Program-made: the position numbers and the translations under genes | Notes under the pieces: generated by a model | Told to the model about the DNA's origin: nothing | The model's database searches: none | What the model saw: only the letters and a program-made list of their open reading frames with translations | Shown: positions 24,832 through 33,804 of the stretch, piece after piece | Numbering within the stretch: position 1 is the first letter of the stretch | Layout of the letters: every line of letters starts with the position of its first letter | Source: Oscillospiraceae bacterium | Lineage (GTDB): Bacteria; Bacillota; Clostridia; Oscillospirales; Acutalibacteraceae | Length of the DNA: 64,000 nt | Direction of reading: 5' to 3' | NCBI GenBank assembly: GCA_029012445.1 | Contig: JAQXMC010000007.1 | Coordinates: 62,001-126,000 of the forward strand

Positions 24832-25813
24832 TGCCTTCTTTCCTGAGATATTTCGCCATTGTGACGATGCTGCCGAAAATGCCGATCATCAAGCCGCCGC
24901 CGATGTAGCAGACCACAAGTATCGGCCAGTGGTCAAATATTGAAACCGCACCGCCGCCGAACAGTGTGATGAACGATGAAAACGCGTCGCCCTCAAGTCT
25001 TTCGACAGCGTAGGTAAGTCCGAGAGCAATCAGCGCCGAAACAACGCCGATGACAACGCCCTCAACGATGAACGGCCAGCGCACGAATGTGTTTGTCGCG
25101 CCGACGGACTTCATGACCTGTATATCTGTTTTTCTGTAAACCATTGTGATCTTTATCGTGTTCGTTATTATGAACACCGAAACGACGAACAGCAGTATGA
25201 CAATAACTGCGCAGATCGCCGAAACGGATTTCTGAAGAGCCGTTATCTGACCGACAAGCTCCTGACTTTCACGGATCGACGATATGTTTTTGACGCTTTT
25301 TATATTCGCCAGAGTTATCTCGAAATTATCAAGGTTGGACACCGTAACATGATAGCAGTCGGGCAAGGGATTCTCAAGGAGATCGGTGAAAGACTTGGCT
25401 TCAACTCCGTAGGACTCGAGCTGATCTATAAATGCGTCCTCCTTGGAAACAAACTCGACCGACGAAACATTGGCGACCTTTTTCAGGTCCTCGCCGACCT
25501 GGACCGTAGCCGCTTCATCGAGACCTTTTTCAACGAAAGCTATAACGACATTTTGGCTTTCAACCTGCTTGACCATGGACTGAATATTGAAAAGTATCAT
25601 CAGCGAAACGCCGATAAGAAGCAGGCAAGCCGTCAGAACGCTCACCGACGAAAGCGTCATGCTCCGGTTAGAAAACAGGTTCTTGAGGCCCATTTTTGTC
25701 AGATAGTTGATATTTACGCCGCCGCTTCGCTGCTTTTTGCCGGTTGCCTGAGGCGCGGGCTGTTTGTTGCTTTTCAGCTCCGTCTGAGAACGGGAGTCCG
25801 TTTTTTTAGCCAC
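24812..25813 (-). CDS. ftsX: Cell division protein FtsX
   Basis: About 333 residues: a basic cytosolic N-terminus, a first membrane helix (SVLTACLLLIGVSLMILFNI), a large outside loop (about 75-180) and three further helices in the C-terminal half, including VYRKTDIQVMKSVGATNTFVRWPF, the conserved FtsX motif. It forms a mechanotransmitting complex with FtsE that switches on wall hydrolases. I take GTG at 25813, eight bases after GGGAGG; an in-frame GTG at 25822 abuts the ribosome site. It then overlaps ftsE by eight bases. Confidence 0.9.
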   Translation of the reverse strand: MAKKTDSRSQTELKSNKQPAPQATGKKQRSGGVNINYLTKMGLKNLFSNRSMTLSSVSVLTACLLLIGVSLMILFNIQSMVKQVESQNVVIAFVEKGLDEAATVQVGEDLKKVANVSSVEFVSKEDAFIDQLESYGVEAKSFTDLLENPLPDCYHVTVSNLDNFEITLANIKSVKNISSIRESQELVGQITALQKSVSAICAVIVILLFVVSVFIITNTIKITMVYRKTDIQVMKSVGATNTFVRWPFIVEGVVIGVVSALIALGLTYAVERLEGDAFSSFITLFGGGAVSIFDHWPILVVCYIGGGLMIGIFGSIVTMAKYLRKEGSEASEI

Positions 25814-26546
25814 GGCGGACACCTCCCTTCGGCGCCGGCGAGGAATGCCCCTCGGCGCTTTCCGCCACAGGCTGACTCTTGGCCGGAATGTCGGAAACTA
25901 TTCTGCCGTTTTTGAGAGTCACAACTCTGTGTGAGAACATATGAACAAGCTCAAGGTCATGCGTCACGACGACGACAGTCGCCCCGAGCGCATTGATCTT
26001 GTCGAATAATACCATTATTTCTTTTGAAAGTATCGGGTCAAGATTACCCGTCGGCTCGTCGGCAATAATAACCGCAGGATTATTGACGAGCGCTCTCGCA
26101 ATAGCCACTCTCTGTCTCTCGCCCTGAGAGAGCTGATTGGGCAGGCAGGACGCCTTTTCGGTCAGATCAACAAGCTTGAGAACATATTGAACTCTTCTCG
26201 TGATCTTCCTTTCGCCCATTCCGATGACTCTGAGTGCGAAAGCCACATTGTCATAGACCGTCATTTTGGGGATCAGGCGGAAATCCTGAAAGACGATTCC
26301 GAGCATTCGCCTTAAATAAGGCAGCTCGCGCCGCTTGATCTTTGTCAGGTTGAACGGTCCGACGCGTACAACGCCCTTATCGACCTTTTCGAGTCCCATT
26401 ATAACGGACAGAAACGAGCTTTTGCCCGCGCCGGACGCACCGACGACAAAAACAAACTCGCCGTCGTTGATCGTGACCGTTACATCGTCAAGGGCGACCG
26501 TGTTGTTGGTCTTATATGTCATGCTGACATTTTTAAATTCAATCAT
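25806..26546 (-). CDS. ftsE: Cell division ATP-binding protein FtsE
   Basis: A 246-residue ABC ATPase: Walker A VVGASGAGKSSFLSVIMGL (about 32-50), signature LSQGERQRVAIARAL, Walker B VIIADEPTGNLDP. The segment IVFQDFRLIPKMTVYDNVAFAL is typical of FtsE. It has a Pro/Ser-rich tail of about 25 residues beyond the usual end. The ATG at 26546 matches the family start (MIEFKNVSMTY); an earlier in-frame start gives an atypical 18-residue extension. First gene of ftsE-ftsX-M23-S41-GDPD. Confidence 0.92.
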   Translation of the reverse strand: MIEFKNVSMTYKTNNTVALDDVTVTINDGEFVFVVGASGAGKSSFLSVIMGLEKVDKGVVRVGPFNLTKIKRRELPYLRRMLGIVFQDFRLIPKMTVYDNVAFALRVIGMGERKITRRVQYVLKLVDLTEKASCLPNQLSQGERQRVAIARALVNNPAVIIADEPTGNLDPILSKEIMVLFDKINALGATVVVVTHDLELVHMFSHRVVTLKNGRIVSDIPAKSQPVAESAEGHSSPAPKGGVRRG

Positions 26547-26624
26547 ATTCTTCTCTTTCCTTAAAATCGTTTGCCTTACGCCCCGCCCTCCGGGACGCAC
26601 TTGAAATTATGCCGGAACGCCGGA

Positions 26625-27710
26625 TCAGTATTTGATCGGGTTTGCGTCAAGATATTTTTTAACCATGAGCGCTACCTTGAAAACGATAGCGTCGTCAAAT
26701 TCACGAAGGTCAAGCCCCGTGAGCTTCTTGATTCTCTCAAGTCTGTAAACAAGAGTGTTTCTGTGAACAAAGAGCTTTCTCGATGTTTCGGAAACATTGA
26801 GATTGTTTTCAAAGAACTTCTGAATAGTGAACAGAGTCTCCTGATCGAGGCTTTCGATCGAGCCGCGCTTGAATATCTCATGCAGGAACATATCGCAAAG
26901 CGTTGTCGGGAGCTGATAGATAAGACGGGCTATGCCGAGGTTTTCATAGGTGATGATCGTTTTTTCGGTGTCGAATACCTTGCCGACCTCAAGGGCGATC
27001 TGAGCGTCCTTGAAAGAACGGGCGAGGTCTTTGATTCCGACAACCGTCGTGCCGATGCCGATATACGCCGTGATATAAAACTCCTTCGTCAGAGTGTCGG
27101 CTATGCTTCTGGCGAGCTTTTCGAGATCCTTGAGCTCTGTCTGCGGGCGGATCTCCTTGACCAGAGCGATATCGGTCTTGTTGATGTTGATAACAAAGTC
27201 CTTGCTCCTGTCGGGGAAAAGGCTGAGTATCGAGTCGAACACCGCCGCGTCATTCTTCTCTGGGATTCTGATAAGCAGAACACAGCGCCTGGCTTCGTTG
27301 TCAAACGAAAGCTCGCGGCTCTTGAGATAGATATCCCCCTGAAGAATATTGTCAAGAATGACATTCTTTATAAAGTTACCTCTGTCGTATTTTTCGTCGT
27401 GATACTGCTTGATATTTGCCAGAGCGATAGCGACAAGCTTCGCATAGCGGCTCGCCTCCTCGTCGTCGCCGTCGACAAAAACGGCGCACTCAGACTGCAT
27501 ATTGTTACCGAAAGCAAGAAATGTCTTGCCCGAGAAGGTCTTGACATCAAACGATGAAAATATCTCGCTGACATCGGCGGAGATCTGCTCCCCTATTGTG
27601 TTAAGCTCGCTGCTTGCGATAATAACGCCCGTTTCGTCAATAACGCCGATAGTTCTGTCAATCGCATCACGCATCTGATGTATAACGCCCTGATAGAGTC
27701 TGTTTGACAT
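26625..27710 (-). CDS. PucR/CdaR-type helix-turn-helix regulator
   Basis: A 361-residue transcription regulator. The N-terminal part (SNRLYQGVIHQMRDAIDRTIGVIDETGVIIASS) resembles the sugar-diacid/CdaR sensor region; the middle is a GGDEF-like fold seen in this family; the C-terminus is the PucR-type HTH: FFENNLNVSETSRKLFVHRNTLVYRLERIKKLTGLD. Family members sense small molecules such as purines or organic acids. It lies 79 bases upstream of ftsE and may control or simply neighbour it. ATG 27710 was chosen over an in-frame start at 27755 that lacks family similarity. Confidence 0.82.
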   Translation of the reverse strand: MSNRLYQGVIHQMRDAIDRTIGVIDETGVIIASSELNTIGEQISADVSEIFSSFDVKTFSGKTFLAFGNNMQSECAVFVDGDDEEASRYAKLVAIALANIKQYHDEKYDRGNFIKNVILDNILQGDIYLKSRELSFDNEARRCVLLIRIPEKNDAAVFDSILSLFPDRSKDFVININKTDIALVKEIRPQTELKDLEKLARSIADTLTKEFYITAYIGIGTTVVGIKDLARSFKDAQIALEVGKVFDTEKTIITYENLGIARLIYQLPTTLCDMFLHEIFKRGSIESLDQETLFTIQKFFENNLNVSETSRKLFVHRNTLVYRLERIKKLTGLDLREFDDAIVFKVALMVKKYLDANPIKY

Positions 27711-27789
27711 AATGTTACCCCCACGCTTTAATAAGCGCCGATCGTTTTTGCGCAAAAGCGCACTGAAATCAGCCGCTCAAATGTGTTTT

Positions 27790-27846
27790 GGATATTTTAA
27801 CGAATAGTCCAATATCCATTTTACACAAATATTAGGCAATTTGCAA
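27790..27846 (-). promoter_or_regulatory. Promoter of the PucR-type gene with inverted repeat
   Basis: TTGCAA (27846-27841), 17 bases, TAAAAT (27823-27818). Directly downstream GGATATT-N14-AATATCC (27790-27817) forms a 7-base inverted repeat around the expected transcription start, a likely operator (perhaps autoregulation). Confidence 0.6.
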
Positions 27847-28271
27847 TATAAACGGCCAATTTTTTTATTTATTTTTTCCAAGAGGAGGGCAACATTTTGT
27901 GAGAAATTACTCTAAAGGCGGTATTTAGCGCTCATAATTTGGCAGAATAGACATTGTGAAAAACTAACAAAAATATTCTCATCAGAGCCTGAAACTCCCG
28001 GTTTCAGCCATGCCCCGCCGCCGTTTGAGCAAAATGCACAACAAGTGAAAACGCACCGATTCTTCATTTTCGGGACCGCAGGCTGCCGCCCGGCATCCGT
28101 TTATCCGGATCGGAGGAAACACTTGTTTACACTAAAGATGTTAACATTAAAATGTGACACGTTTATTTCAACATTTGTGTTATCGTGTGAATAAGAGGCG
28201 ACATCTGTCTATATAAAAAGAAAATGTTTTCCAAAGCTTAAAAAGCAGCGTATCATAACGCCAAAATTATA
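27847..28271. other. Intergenic stretch between divergent promoters
   Basis: About 425 bases with no gene on either strand. It includes an AT-rich part (27850-28000), a GC-richer block (28005-28110) and a stretch with several TGTTAACA/ACACG-like motifs (28120-28190: for example ACACG...CGTGT, five-base arms) that could bind a regulator. I see no rho-independent terminator and no conserved RNA. Confidence 0.4.
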
Positions 28272-28300
28272 TTGTAAACTATTATAAATTGTGATATCAT
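28272..28300 (+). promoter_or_regulatory. Promoter of the M16-lgt-folD operon
   Basis: TTGTAA (28272-28277), 17 bases, TATCAT (28295-28300) preceded by TG-A (extended -10). Start codon 59 bases downstream. Confidence 0.55.
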
Positions 28301-28358
28301 ATTCAAAAATATCCCGTCAGAGGATATTTTCCTCTGAATCGGAAAGCGAGGCAAATAA

Positions 28359-29627
28359 ATGAGATCCGAAATGAAAACGGAGACTGTGTGCAAGGGTGTT
28401 GAGCTTTGCACCTATAAGACCGACGATTTTAAAACGGCGCAGGCCAGCGTGAATATCGCCATGCCGCTTGACGACGGCAACAACGCCGCTCGGGCGCTGC
28501 TGATATATCTTATCTCAAAAACAGACAGAGATTACCCGACGATCAAGGAAATGACCGACAGGCTAAGTATGCTCTACGGCGCTTCGATCTCGGGTTCGGT
28601 CGTCAAAAGCGGCGAAAGCCAGGTCATCAGGCTGACTCTCGAATGTATAGACGACAAGTTCGCTCTGACTGACGAGAGCATCATTCTCGACTCGCTGTCT
28701 CTCATGTTCGATATGATCTTTTCGCCCAATGTCGAGGGCAGCAGCTTCAAAGATGAGGACATTAAGCGGGAAAAGAGGCTGATGATCGAAAGAATAAGAA
28801 GCATGAACGACGACAAGATAACCTATGCCGCGAACAGGCTGATCGAGGAAATGTGCAAAGATGAGGCATATTCAATAAGAAAATACGGCACCGAGGAGGA
28901 AATCGAAGCTCTCACCGGCGAGGACATTTCAAAAGCGCTTATTGATGTGCTTCTTCACGCCCCGATACAGATCAATGTTATCGGCGGATTTGATGAAGAC
29001 TCGGTCAGAAAGCTCGTTTCCGACAGGTTTTCAAAGCTCGAAAGAGGCGACATCACCGAGCTTCGCACTCAGTTTCTCAGCGAGGCGTACGACGAAAGAG
29101 AAATAAGGGAAAAGCAGGAGGTCAATCAGTGCAAGCTCGTTATCGGAATGAGAGCCGGAATGACCTATGACAGAGACAATTACGCCGCGCTCAAGGTGAT
29201 GACCGATATTTTCGGCTCGGGCACCTATTCAAAGCTGTTTATGAATGTCCGCGAAAAGCAGAGCCTTTGTTATTACTGCTCGGCCAAGCTCGATTCAAGC
29301 AAGGGCATAATCCTCATTCAAAGCGGCGTTGAAAAGGAAAACATCGACAAGGCGGTCAAAGCCATCAAGCATGAATTTGAGGATATGCGAAACGGCAATT
29401 TCGATGAAGAAGTCATAAATTCGAGCAAGCTCAGCCTCTGCGACGGTCTGGCCGGCGCACTCGACACGCCCGAGGATATAGATATCTGGTACGCCGTTCA
29501 GCAGACGGCAAGCTGCGTCTATTCGCCCCGGGAGCTTTCGGATATGATAAAGCAGGTCACCAAGGAAGAGATCATGACGGCGGCTTCTTTCGCAAGCTTC
29601 GACACGGTCTATATTCTCGAAAACTGA
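28359..29627 (+). CDS. M16 peptidase-like protein without the zinc motif (YmfF type)
   Basis: A 422-residue member of the insulinase (M16) superfamily. The zinc-binding HxxEH motif is missing at the expected N-terminal position, while the downstream partner gene has it; such pairs (as ymfF/ymfH in Bacillus) are thought to form a two-subunit peptidase, one active and one structural. Family segments include LSMLYGASISGSV, NVIGGFDED and FGSGTYSKLFMNVREKQSLCYYCSA. Start ATG with GAGG eight bases upstream; an internal ATG four codons later is possible. First gene of a rightward unit; 12 bases separate it from the second. Confidence 0.85.
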   Translation: MRSEMKTETVCKGVELCTYKTDDFKTAQASVNIAMPLDDGNNAARALLIYLISKTDRDYPTIKEMTDRLSMLYGASISGSVVKSGESQVIRLTLECIDDKFALTDESIILDSLSLMFDMIFSPNVEGSSFKDEDIKREKRLMIERIRSMNDDKITYAANRLIEEMCKDEAYSIRKYGTEEEIEALTGEDISKALIDVLLHAPIQINVIGGFDEDSVRKLVSDRFSKLERGDITELRTQFLSEAYDEREIREKQEVNQCKLVIGMRAGMTYDRDNYAALKVMTDIFGSGTYSKLFMNVREKQSLCYYCSAKLDSSKGIILIQSGVEKENIDKAVKAIKHEFEDMRNGNFDEEVINSSKLSLCDGLAGALDTPEDIDIWYAVQQTASCVYSPRELSDMIKQVTKEEIMTAASFASFDTVYILEN

Positions 29628-29639
29628 GGAGGAAACGAA

Positions 29640-30902
29640 ATGGATATAAAAACTGTCAGCAACGGGTTTCTCTCCGAAACTTACTATAAGGTTGAGCACG
29701 ACTCGGGACTTACAATATACATCATGCCCAAGAAGAATTATAAGACATGCTATGCCGTTTTCGGCACGAATTACGGCTCGGTGGACACGACTTTCTGCCG
29801 CAAGGGCGAAAAGCTGACTAAGGTCCCCGAGGGAATAGCTCATTTTCTTGAGCATAAGCTTTTTGAATCGGAGGAGCTTGACGCTTTTGAAAGATACGCC
29901 AAAACCGGCGCAAATGCGAACGCTTTCACATCGTTTGACAGAACCTGCTATCTTTTTTCCTGCGCCGACAACTTCAAAAGCTCGCTCGAAATACTGATAG
30001 ACTTCGTCAAGTCGCCCTATTTCACACAGCAGACGGTCGATAAGGAGCAGGGCATCATCGGTCAGGAAATCAGAATGTATCAGGACAACCCGGACTGGCA
30101 GGTGCTGTTCAATCTTCTGAGAGGAATATACAGCAAAAATCCCGTCCGCATCGACATCGCCGGAACGGTCGAGTCGATAGCCGAAATCGACGCTCAGATT
30201 CTTTATACCTGCTATAACACATTCTATAACAACAGCAACATGGCTCTCGCCGTTGCGGGAAATGTGACAGTCGACGAGGTCCTTGAGGTCGCCGACCGGC
30301 TTCTCAAGCCGGAGGAAAAGGTTGAGATAGAAAGAAAAGTTGAAGATGAGCCGGAAGGCGTAAGTCAGAAATATATCGAGCAGGATATGCATGTCGAGAT
30401 AAAGAAATTCAATCTCGGTTTCAAGGAAAAGGCGCTTGAAAAAACCGACCTCAAAAGAAGCGTTCTCATGCCGATAGTTCTCGATCTCATCTGCGGCAAA
30501 TCCACTCAGCTCTTTTCGCAGCTTCTTGAAAGAGAGCTTATCAATTCAAGCTTTTACACCGAATATTTCACAGGCAGAGGCTTCGCCGTCAACATATTCG
30601 GCGGTGAAAGCGACAAACCGGAACAGGTCAGAGACGCTATTTTAGAAAGAATACGCTCTCTGAGATCAGAGGGCGTTGACGAAAAAGAATTTGAGGCTAT
30701 CAGAAGAAAAAAATACGGCAGTGAAATAAAGAGCCTCAACGACATTGAGACGCTCGCAAACGGTCTTGTCAACGCTCATTTCGAGGGCTATGATATATTC
30801 GATATCTTCGAGGTCTATAAAAATATAACCAAGGCGGACGCGGAAAAGCTCCTAAGCGATTGCTTTGACGAGGACAAATGCGTTCTGTCGGTAATAAAAT
30901 AA
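29640..30902 (+). CDS. M16 family zinc peptidase (YmfH type)
   Basis: A 420-residue M16 peptidase. The inverted zinc motif HFLEHKLFE (about residues 66-74) is intact, followed by the distal Glu region and FDRTCYLFSC; DNPDWQVLFNLLRGIYSKNPVRIDIAGT is typical for the YmfH group. With the preceding gene it likely forms a heterodimeric oligopeptidase in the cytosol or at the membrane; substrates are unknown. It is 17 bases before lgt. A long antisense frame opposite this gene is a shadow. Confidence 0.87.
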   Translation: MDIKTVSNGFLSETYYKVEHDSGLTIYIMPKKNYKTCYAVFGTNYGSVDTTFCRKGEKLTKVPEGIAHFLEHKLFESEELDAFERYAKTGANANAFTSFDRTCYLFSCADNFKSSLEILIDFVKSPYFTQQTVDKEQGIIGQEIRMYQDNPDWQVLFNLLRGIYSKNPVRIDIAGTVESIAEIDAQILYTCYNTFYNNSNMALAVAGNVTVDEVLEVADRLLKPEEKVEIERKVEDEPEGVSQKYIEQDMHVEIKKFNLGFKEKALEKTDLKRSVLMPIVLDLICGKSTQLFSQLLERELINSSFYTEYFTGRGFAVNIFGGESDKPEQVRDAILERIRSLRSEGVDEKEFEAIRRKKYGSEIKSLNDIETLANGLVNAHFEGYDIFDIFEVYKNITKADAEKLLSDCFDEDKCVLSVIK

Positions 30903-30919
30903 AGGAACGGTGATTGAAT

Positions 30920-32062
30920 ATGGATACTGTTGCAGTCAGATTCGCGGGGCTTGACAGGGTTTTTAATGTTTCAAAAACTCTCGTTGAGTTCACCATTCCC
31001 TTCACGCAGAAGGTAATCTCTATAAAATGGTACGGCGCAATTATCGCTTTCGGCTTTCTTCTCGCCGTGCTGTTCGGCGGAAGAATAGCTTATAAGTGGA
31101 AGATCAGCCTTGACAAGATGGTCGATGTTCTTATCTACGGCACGATTTGCGGAATAATCGGAGCAAGACTTTATTATGTTGCGTTTGAGTGGGATTATTA
31201 TTCTCAGCATTTAGGTGAGATCGTTCAGATCTGGAACGGAGGCCTTGCCATCTACGGCGGACTTATAGGCGGTCTTATAGGCGCATATATAACCTGCAGA
31301 ATCGAAAAGATAAACTTTCTCAATCTGCTTGACATGGTGTCGATGAGCTTTCTCATCGGTCAGGGAATCGGCAGATGGGGCAACTTCGCCAATCAGGAGG
31401 CTTTCGGCACCTTCACGACCAAGCCCTGGGGAATGATGAGCGACACGGTTCTTGAATACATACAAAGGAACCCGTCCGCTTTCGGTCTCGACGGAATGAC
31501 GAGCGATCAGATAGCGACCTATGTCAGCGAAAAAGGGCTCTATGTTCATCCGACATTTTTATATGAGTCGATATGGTGCCTGCTCGGCTTCGTCGTGTTA
31601 TATATCATTCTCAGAAAATTCAGAAAGTTCAGCGGTCAGCTGTTCCTCACCTACGGTGTGTGGTACGGCGCCGAAAGAGCCGTTGTCGAGGGACTTCGCA
31701 CGGACAGCCTGTTTATCGGGAACACCGGACTTCGTGTTTCTCAGCTTATATCAATCATTCTCGCTTCGGTCAGCCTTGTTCTGCTCGTCGCTTTGCTGAT
31801 AAAATACAAAAAGAATCCCAAGCCGATAGAGGGCGTTGACTTCTTCCCCGAAAAGACGGCCAAGGAGCTTGAGGCCGAAGAAAAGGCGAGAAAAAAGAAA
31901 GAAGAAAAAGCAAATATCAGAGCAAACAGGGGCGTGGTTATCCGAAACGGAAAGATAGTCAAAGACGGCAGAAAGAAAAAGCCGGACGACGACACAAATA
32001 TTGAGCCGGTCAGATTCGGACCGGAGGACAAGGAGAGCAACCCGGAAGATGAAAATAATTGA
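30920..32062 (+). CDS. lgt: Prolipoprotein diacylglyceryl transferase, with charged C-terminal tail
   Basis: A 380-residue membrane enzyme that moves a diacylglyceryl group to the lipobox Cys of prolipoproteins, such as MetQ here. About seven hydrophobic segments; the Lgt signature GQGIGRWGNFANQEAFG is complete, with YGGLIGGLIGAYI before it and HPTFLYES and AERAVVEGLRTDSL after it. The last 75 residues are an unusual, highly charged, probably cytosolic tail (KELEAEEKARKKKEEKANIR...). The start is uncertain by two codons: ATG at 30920 (GGTGA upstream) or TTG at 30914. It overlaps folD by 14 bases. Confidence 0.9.
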   Translation: MDTVAVRFAGLDRVFNVSKTLVEFTIPFTQKVISIKWYGAIIAFGFLLAVLFGGRIAYKWKISLDKMVDVLIYGTICGIIGARLYYVAFEWDYYSQHLGEIVQIWNGGLAIYGGLIGGLIGAYITCRIEKINFLNLLDMVSMSFLIGQGIGRWGNFANQEAFGTFTTKPWGMMSDTVLEYIQRNPSAFGLDGMTSDQIATYVSEKGLYVHPTFLYESIWCLLGFVVLYIILRKFRKFSGQLFLTYGVWYGAERAVVEGLRTDSLFIGNTGLRVSQLISIILASVSLVLLVALLIKYKKNPKPIEGVDFFPEKTAKELEAEEKARKKKEEKANIRANRGVVIRNGKIVKDGRKKKPDDDTNIEPVRFGPEDKESNPEDENN

Positions 32063-32909
32063 CGGAAAAGCGGTCAGCCTCAGGATAAAGGACGAAATTA
32101 AAGAAAAGACGGCAAAGCTCAGTGAGTCAGGCATTATTCCGACTCTCGCGGTGATCATCGTCGGAAACGATCCGGCCTCAAGAGTCTATGTGAACAACAA
32201 GAAGAAGGCCTGCGAATATGTCGGTTTCAATTCCGTTGAGTACGCTTTGGATGAAAGCGTCAGCCGGAATGAGCTTCTCGGATTGATAGACCGGCTCAAT
32301 GCCGACAGCGGCGTTGACGGAATCCTCTGTCAGCTTCCCCTGCCGAAGCATATAGATGAAAACGCAGTCATGAATGCGATCAGCTACGAAAAAGATGTTG
32401 ACGCTTTCAACCCGATCAATGTCGGCCGGATAATGAGCGGCGACTTCGGTATGCTGCCCTGCACCCCTGCCGGAATAATGGAGCTGATAGCCTCAACGGG
32501 AGAAAGCGTCTGCGGCAAGCGCGCGGTCGTTATTGGCAGGAGCAACATCGTCGGCAAGCCCACGGCTATGCTTCTTCTGAACGCCGACGCAACCGTAACC
32601 GTTTGCCACTCAAAGACAAAGAATCTCAAGGATATATGCAGGCAGGCCGATATTCTCATTGCCGCCGTCGGAAAGGCGGGCTTCGTCACAGCCGACATGG
32701 TCAAGGAAGGGGCAACTGTCATTGATGTCGGAATAAACCGCGGCAAGGACGGCAAGCTGCGAGGCGATGTCGACTTTGAAGGCGTCGCCGGAAAGGCAGG
32801 TTACATAACGCCCGTTCCCGGCGGCTGCGGCCCGATGACGATAGCCATGCTGATGAAAAACACATATAATGCCGCTCTCAGACGGCAAAACACGGAAACA
32901 TGCGGCTAA
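32049..32909 (+). CDS. folD: Methylenetetrahydrofolate dehydrogenase/cyclohydrolase FolD
   Basis: A 286-residue bifunctional enzyme of one-carbon metabolism. It has ASRVYVNNKKKACEYVGF (with the catalytic Lys), the QLPLPKHID motif, KDVDAFNPINVGRI, PCTPAGIMELI, IGRSNIVGKPTAMLLL (NADP binding) and PVPGGCGPMTIAMLM. The ATG at 32049 lies inside lgt; an in-frame start at 32001 would add an arginine-rich stretch not seen in the family. Last gene of the M16-M16-lgt-folD unit. Confidence 0.92.
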   Translation: MKIIDGKAVSLRIKDEIKEKTAKLSESGIIPTLAVIIVGNDPASRVYVNNKKKACEYVGFNSVEYALDESVSRNELLGLIDRLNADSGVDGILCQLPLPKHIDENAVMNAISYEKDVDAFNPINVGRIMSGDFGMLPCTPAGIMELIASTGESVCGKRAVVIGRSNIVGKPTAMLLLNADATVTVCHSKTKNLKDICRQADILIAAVGKAGFVTADMVKEGATVIDVGINRGKDGKLRGDVDFEGVAGKAGYITPVPGGCGPMTIAMLMKNTYNAALRRQNTETCG

Positions 32910-33012
32910 AAAAACGACCGCAAATGATATTATAAAAGAAAACGCAAGGCCGGCTTCGCAGTCGCTTGGAGCGTACCGGAAAGCGGCCTTCAAATAAGAA
33001 AGGAAGATCAAA

Positions 33013-33612
33013 ATGACTAAAAAGAAGCTTTATAAAAGCCCCGACAAAAAAATCTGCGGCGTTTGCGCAGGCATTGCCGACTATTTTAACATCGATCCCA
33101 CCGTTGTGAGAATTCTCGCGCTCGCGATAACCTTTTTCTCCGTCGGAACGGCGATACTTATCTATTTCATTTTTGCGCTGGCTCTTGAAAATCCGCCCGC
33201 GAACTACTATGAGATATACCACAACACCTCGAAACGCGTCACAAAAAGCGCCGACAAAAAGCTCTCCGGCGTTTGCGGCGGAATTGCCGAAGCGCTCGGC
33301 ATCGACCCGGTGTTCATCAGGCTCGCCTGGGGCATTCTCACCGCAATAACCGGATTTTTCCCCGGCATCATCGCCTATATCGTGGCGGCCTGCATAATGC
33401 CCAAGGCTCCCGAGAACGGATATCAGCAGTATCAGAACTATCAGCAGCAAAACCCCAACCCGCAGAATAATCAGCAGGGCTATCAGCAGAGCTACCGGCA
33501 GAACGGACCTCAGCAGAACGGACCACAGCAGGGCCAGCAGAGCTATCAGCAGTCGGGCTTCGCTCAGCAGCCGGGCGGCGAGCAGGGGCACGGTCCGCAG
33601 CAGAACGGCTGA
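33013..33612 (+). CDS. Double PspC-domain protein with Gln/Asn-rich tail
   Basis: A 199-residue membrane protein with two PspC domains in tandem: YKSPDKKICGVCAGIADYF...LALAITFFSVGTAILIYFIF (about 6-60) and KSADKKLSGVCGGIAEALG...FFPGIIAYIVAACIMPKA (about 77-132). PspC proteins sense or respond to envelope stress. The remaining 65 residues are almost only Gln, Asn, Tyr, Gly and Pro (YQQYQNYQQQNPNPQNNQQG and on), a low-complexity, prion-like tail. It has a good ribosome site, lies 103 bases after folD, and is closed by a terminator. Confidence 0.88.
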   Translation: MTKKKLYKSPDKKICGVCAGIADYFNIDPTVVRILALAITFFSVGTAILIYFIFALALENPPANYYEIYHNTSKRVTKSADKKLSGVCGGIAEALGIDPVFIRLAWGILTAITGFFPGIIAYIVAACIMPKAPENGYQQYQNYQQQNPNPQNNQQGYQQSYRQNGPQQNGPQQGQQSYQQSGFAQQPGGEQGHGPQQNG

Positions 33613-33622
33613 CATTAAAAAA

Positions 33623-33652
33623 GTCAAGGGAAATTTGAAGATTTCCCTTGAC
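33623..33652 (+). terminator. Terminator of the PspC gene
   Basis: GTCAAGGGAAAT-TTGAAG-ATTTCCCTTGAC, a perfect 12-base stem followed by AATACTTTTCT. The 3' arm ends in the -35 of the following tRNA promoter. Confidence 0.8.
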
Positions 33653-33676
33653 AATACTTTTCTATTTTGCTATACT
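33648..33676 (+). promoter_or_regulatory. Promoter of the tRNA-Met/tRNA-Trp operon
   Basis: TTGACA (33648-33653), exactly 17 bases, TATACT (33671-33676). The -35 is shared with the 3' arm of the PspC terminator. Confidence 0.8.
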
Positions 33677-33722
33677 CTTTTAGTCGATTGACAAGAAGCG
33701 GAATTTCCGCTGTCAGTCATTC

Positions 33723-33799
33723 GGGCCATTAGCTCAGTTGGTTAGAGCAACCGGCTCATAACCGGTTGGTCCGGGGTTCGAGTCCCTGATGGCCCACCA
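33723..33799 (+). tRNA. tRNA-Met (anticodon CAT), probably elongator
   Basis: 77 bases ending in an encoded CCA. Acceptor arms GGGCCAT/ATGGCCC, D-arm AGCTCAGTTGGTTAGAGC, anticodon loop CTCATAA in a CCGG/CCGG stem, and GGTTCGAGTCC in the T-arm. It has a normal first base pair, unlike initiator tRNA. A lysidine-modified tRNA-Ile2 also carries CAT and cannot be fully ruled out. Confidence 0.93.
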
Positions 33800-33804
33800 T
33801 ATTT

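Noticed and set aside
29295..30392. 365-residue ORF opposite the M16 genes
   Set aside because: Antisense shadow of two well-supported genes with family motifs; no promoter or ribosome site of its own.
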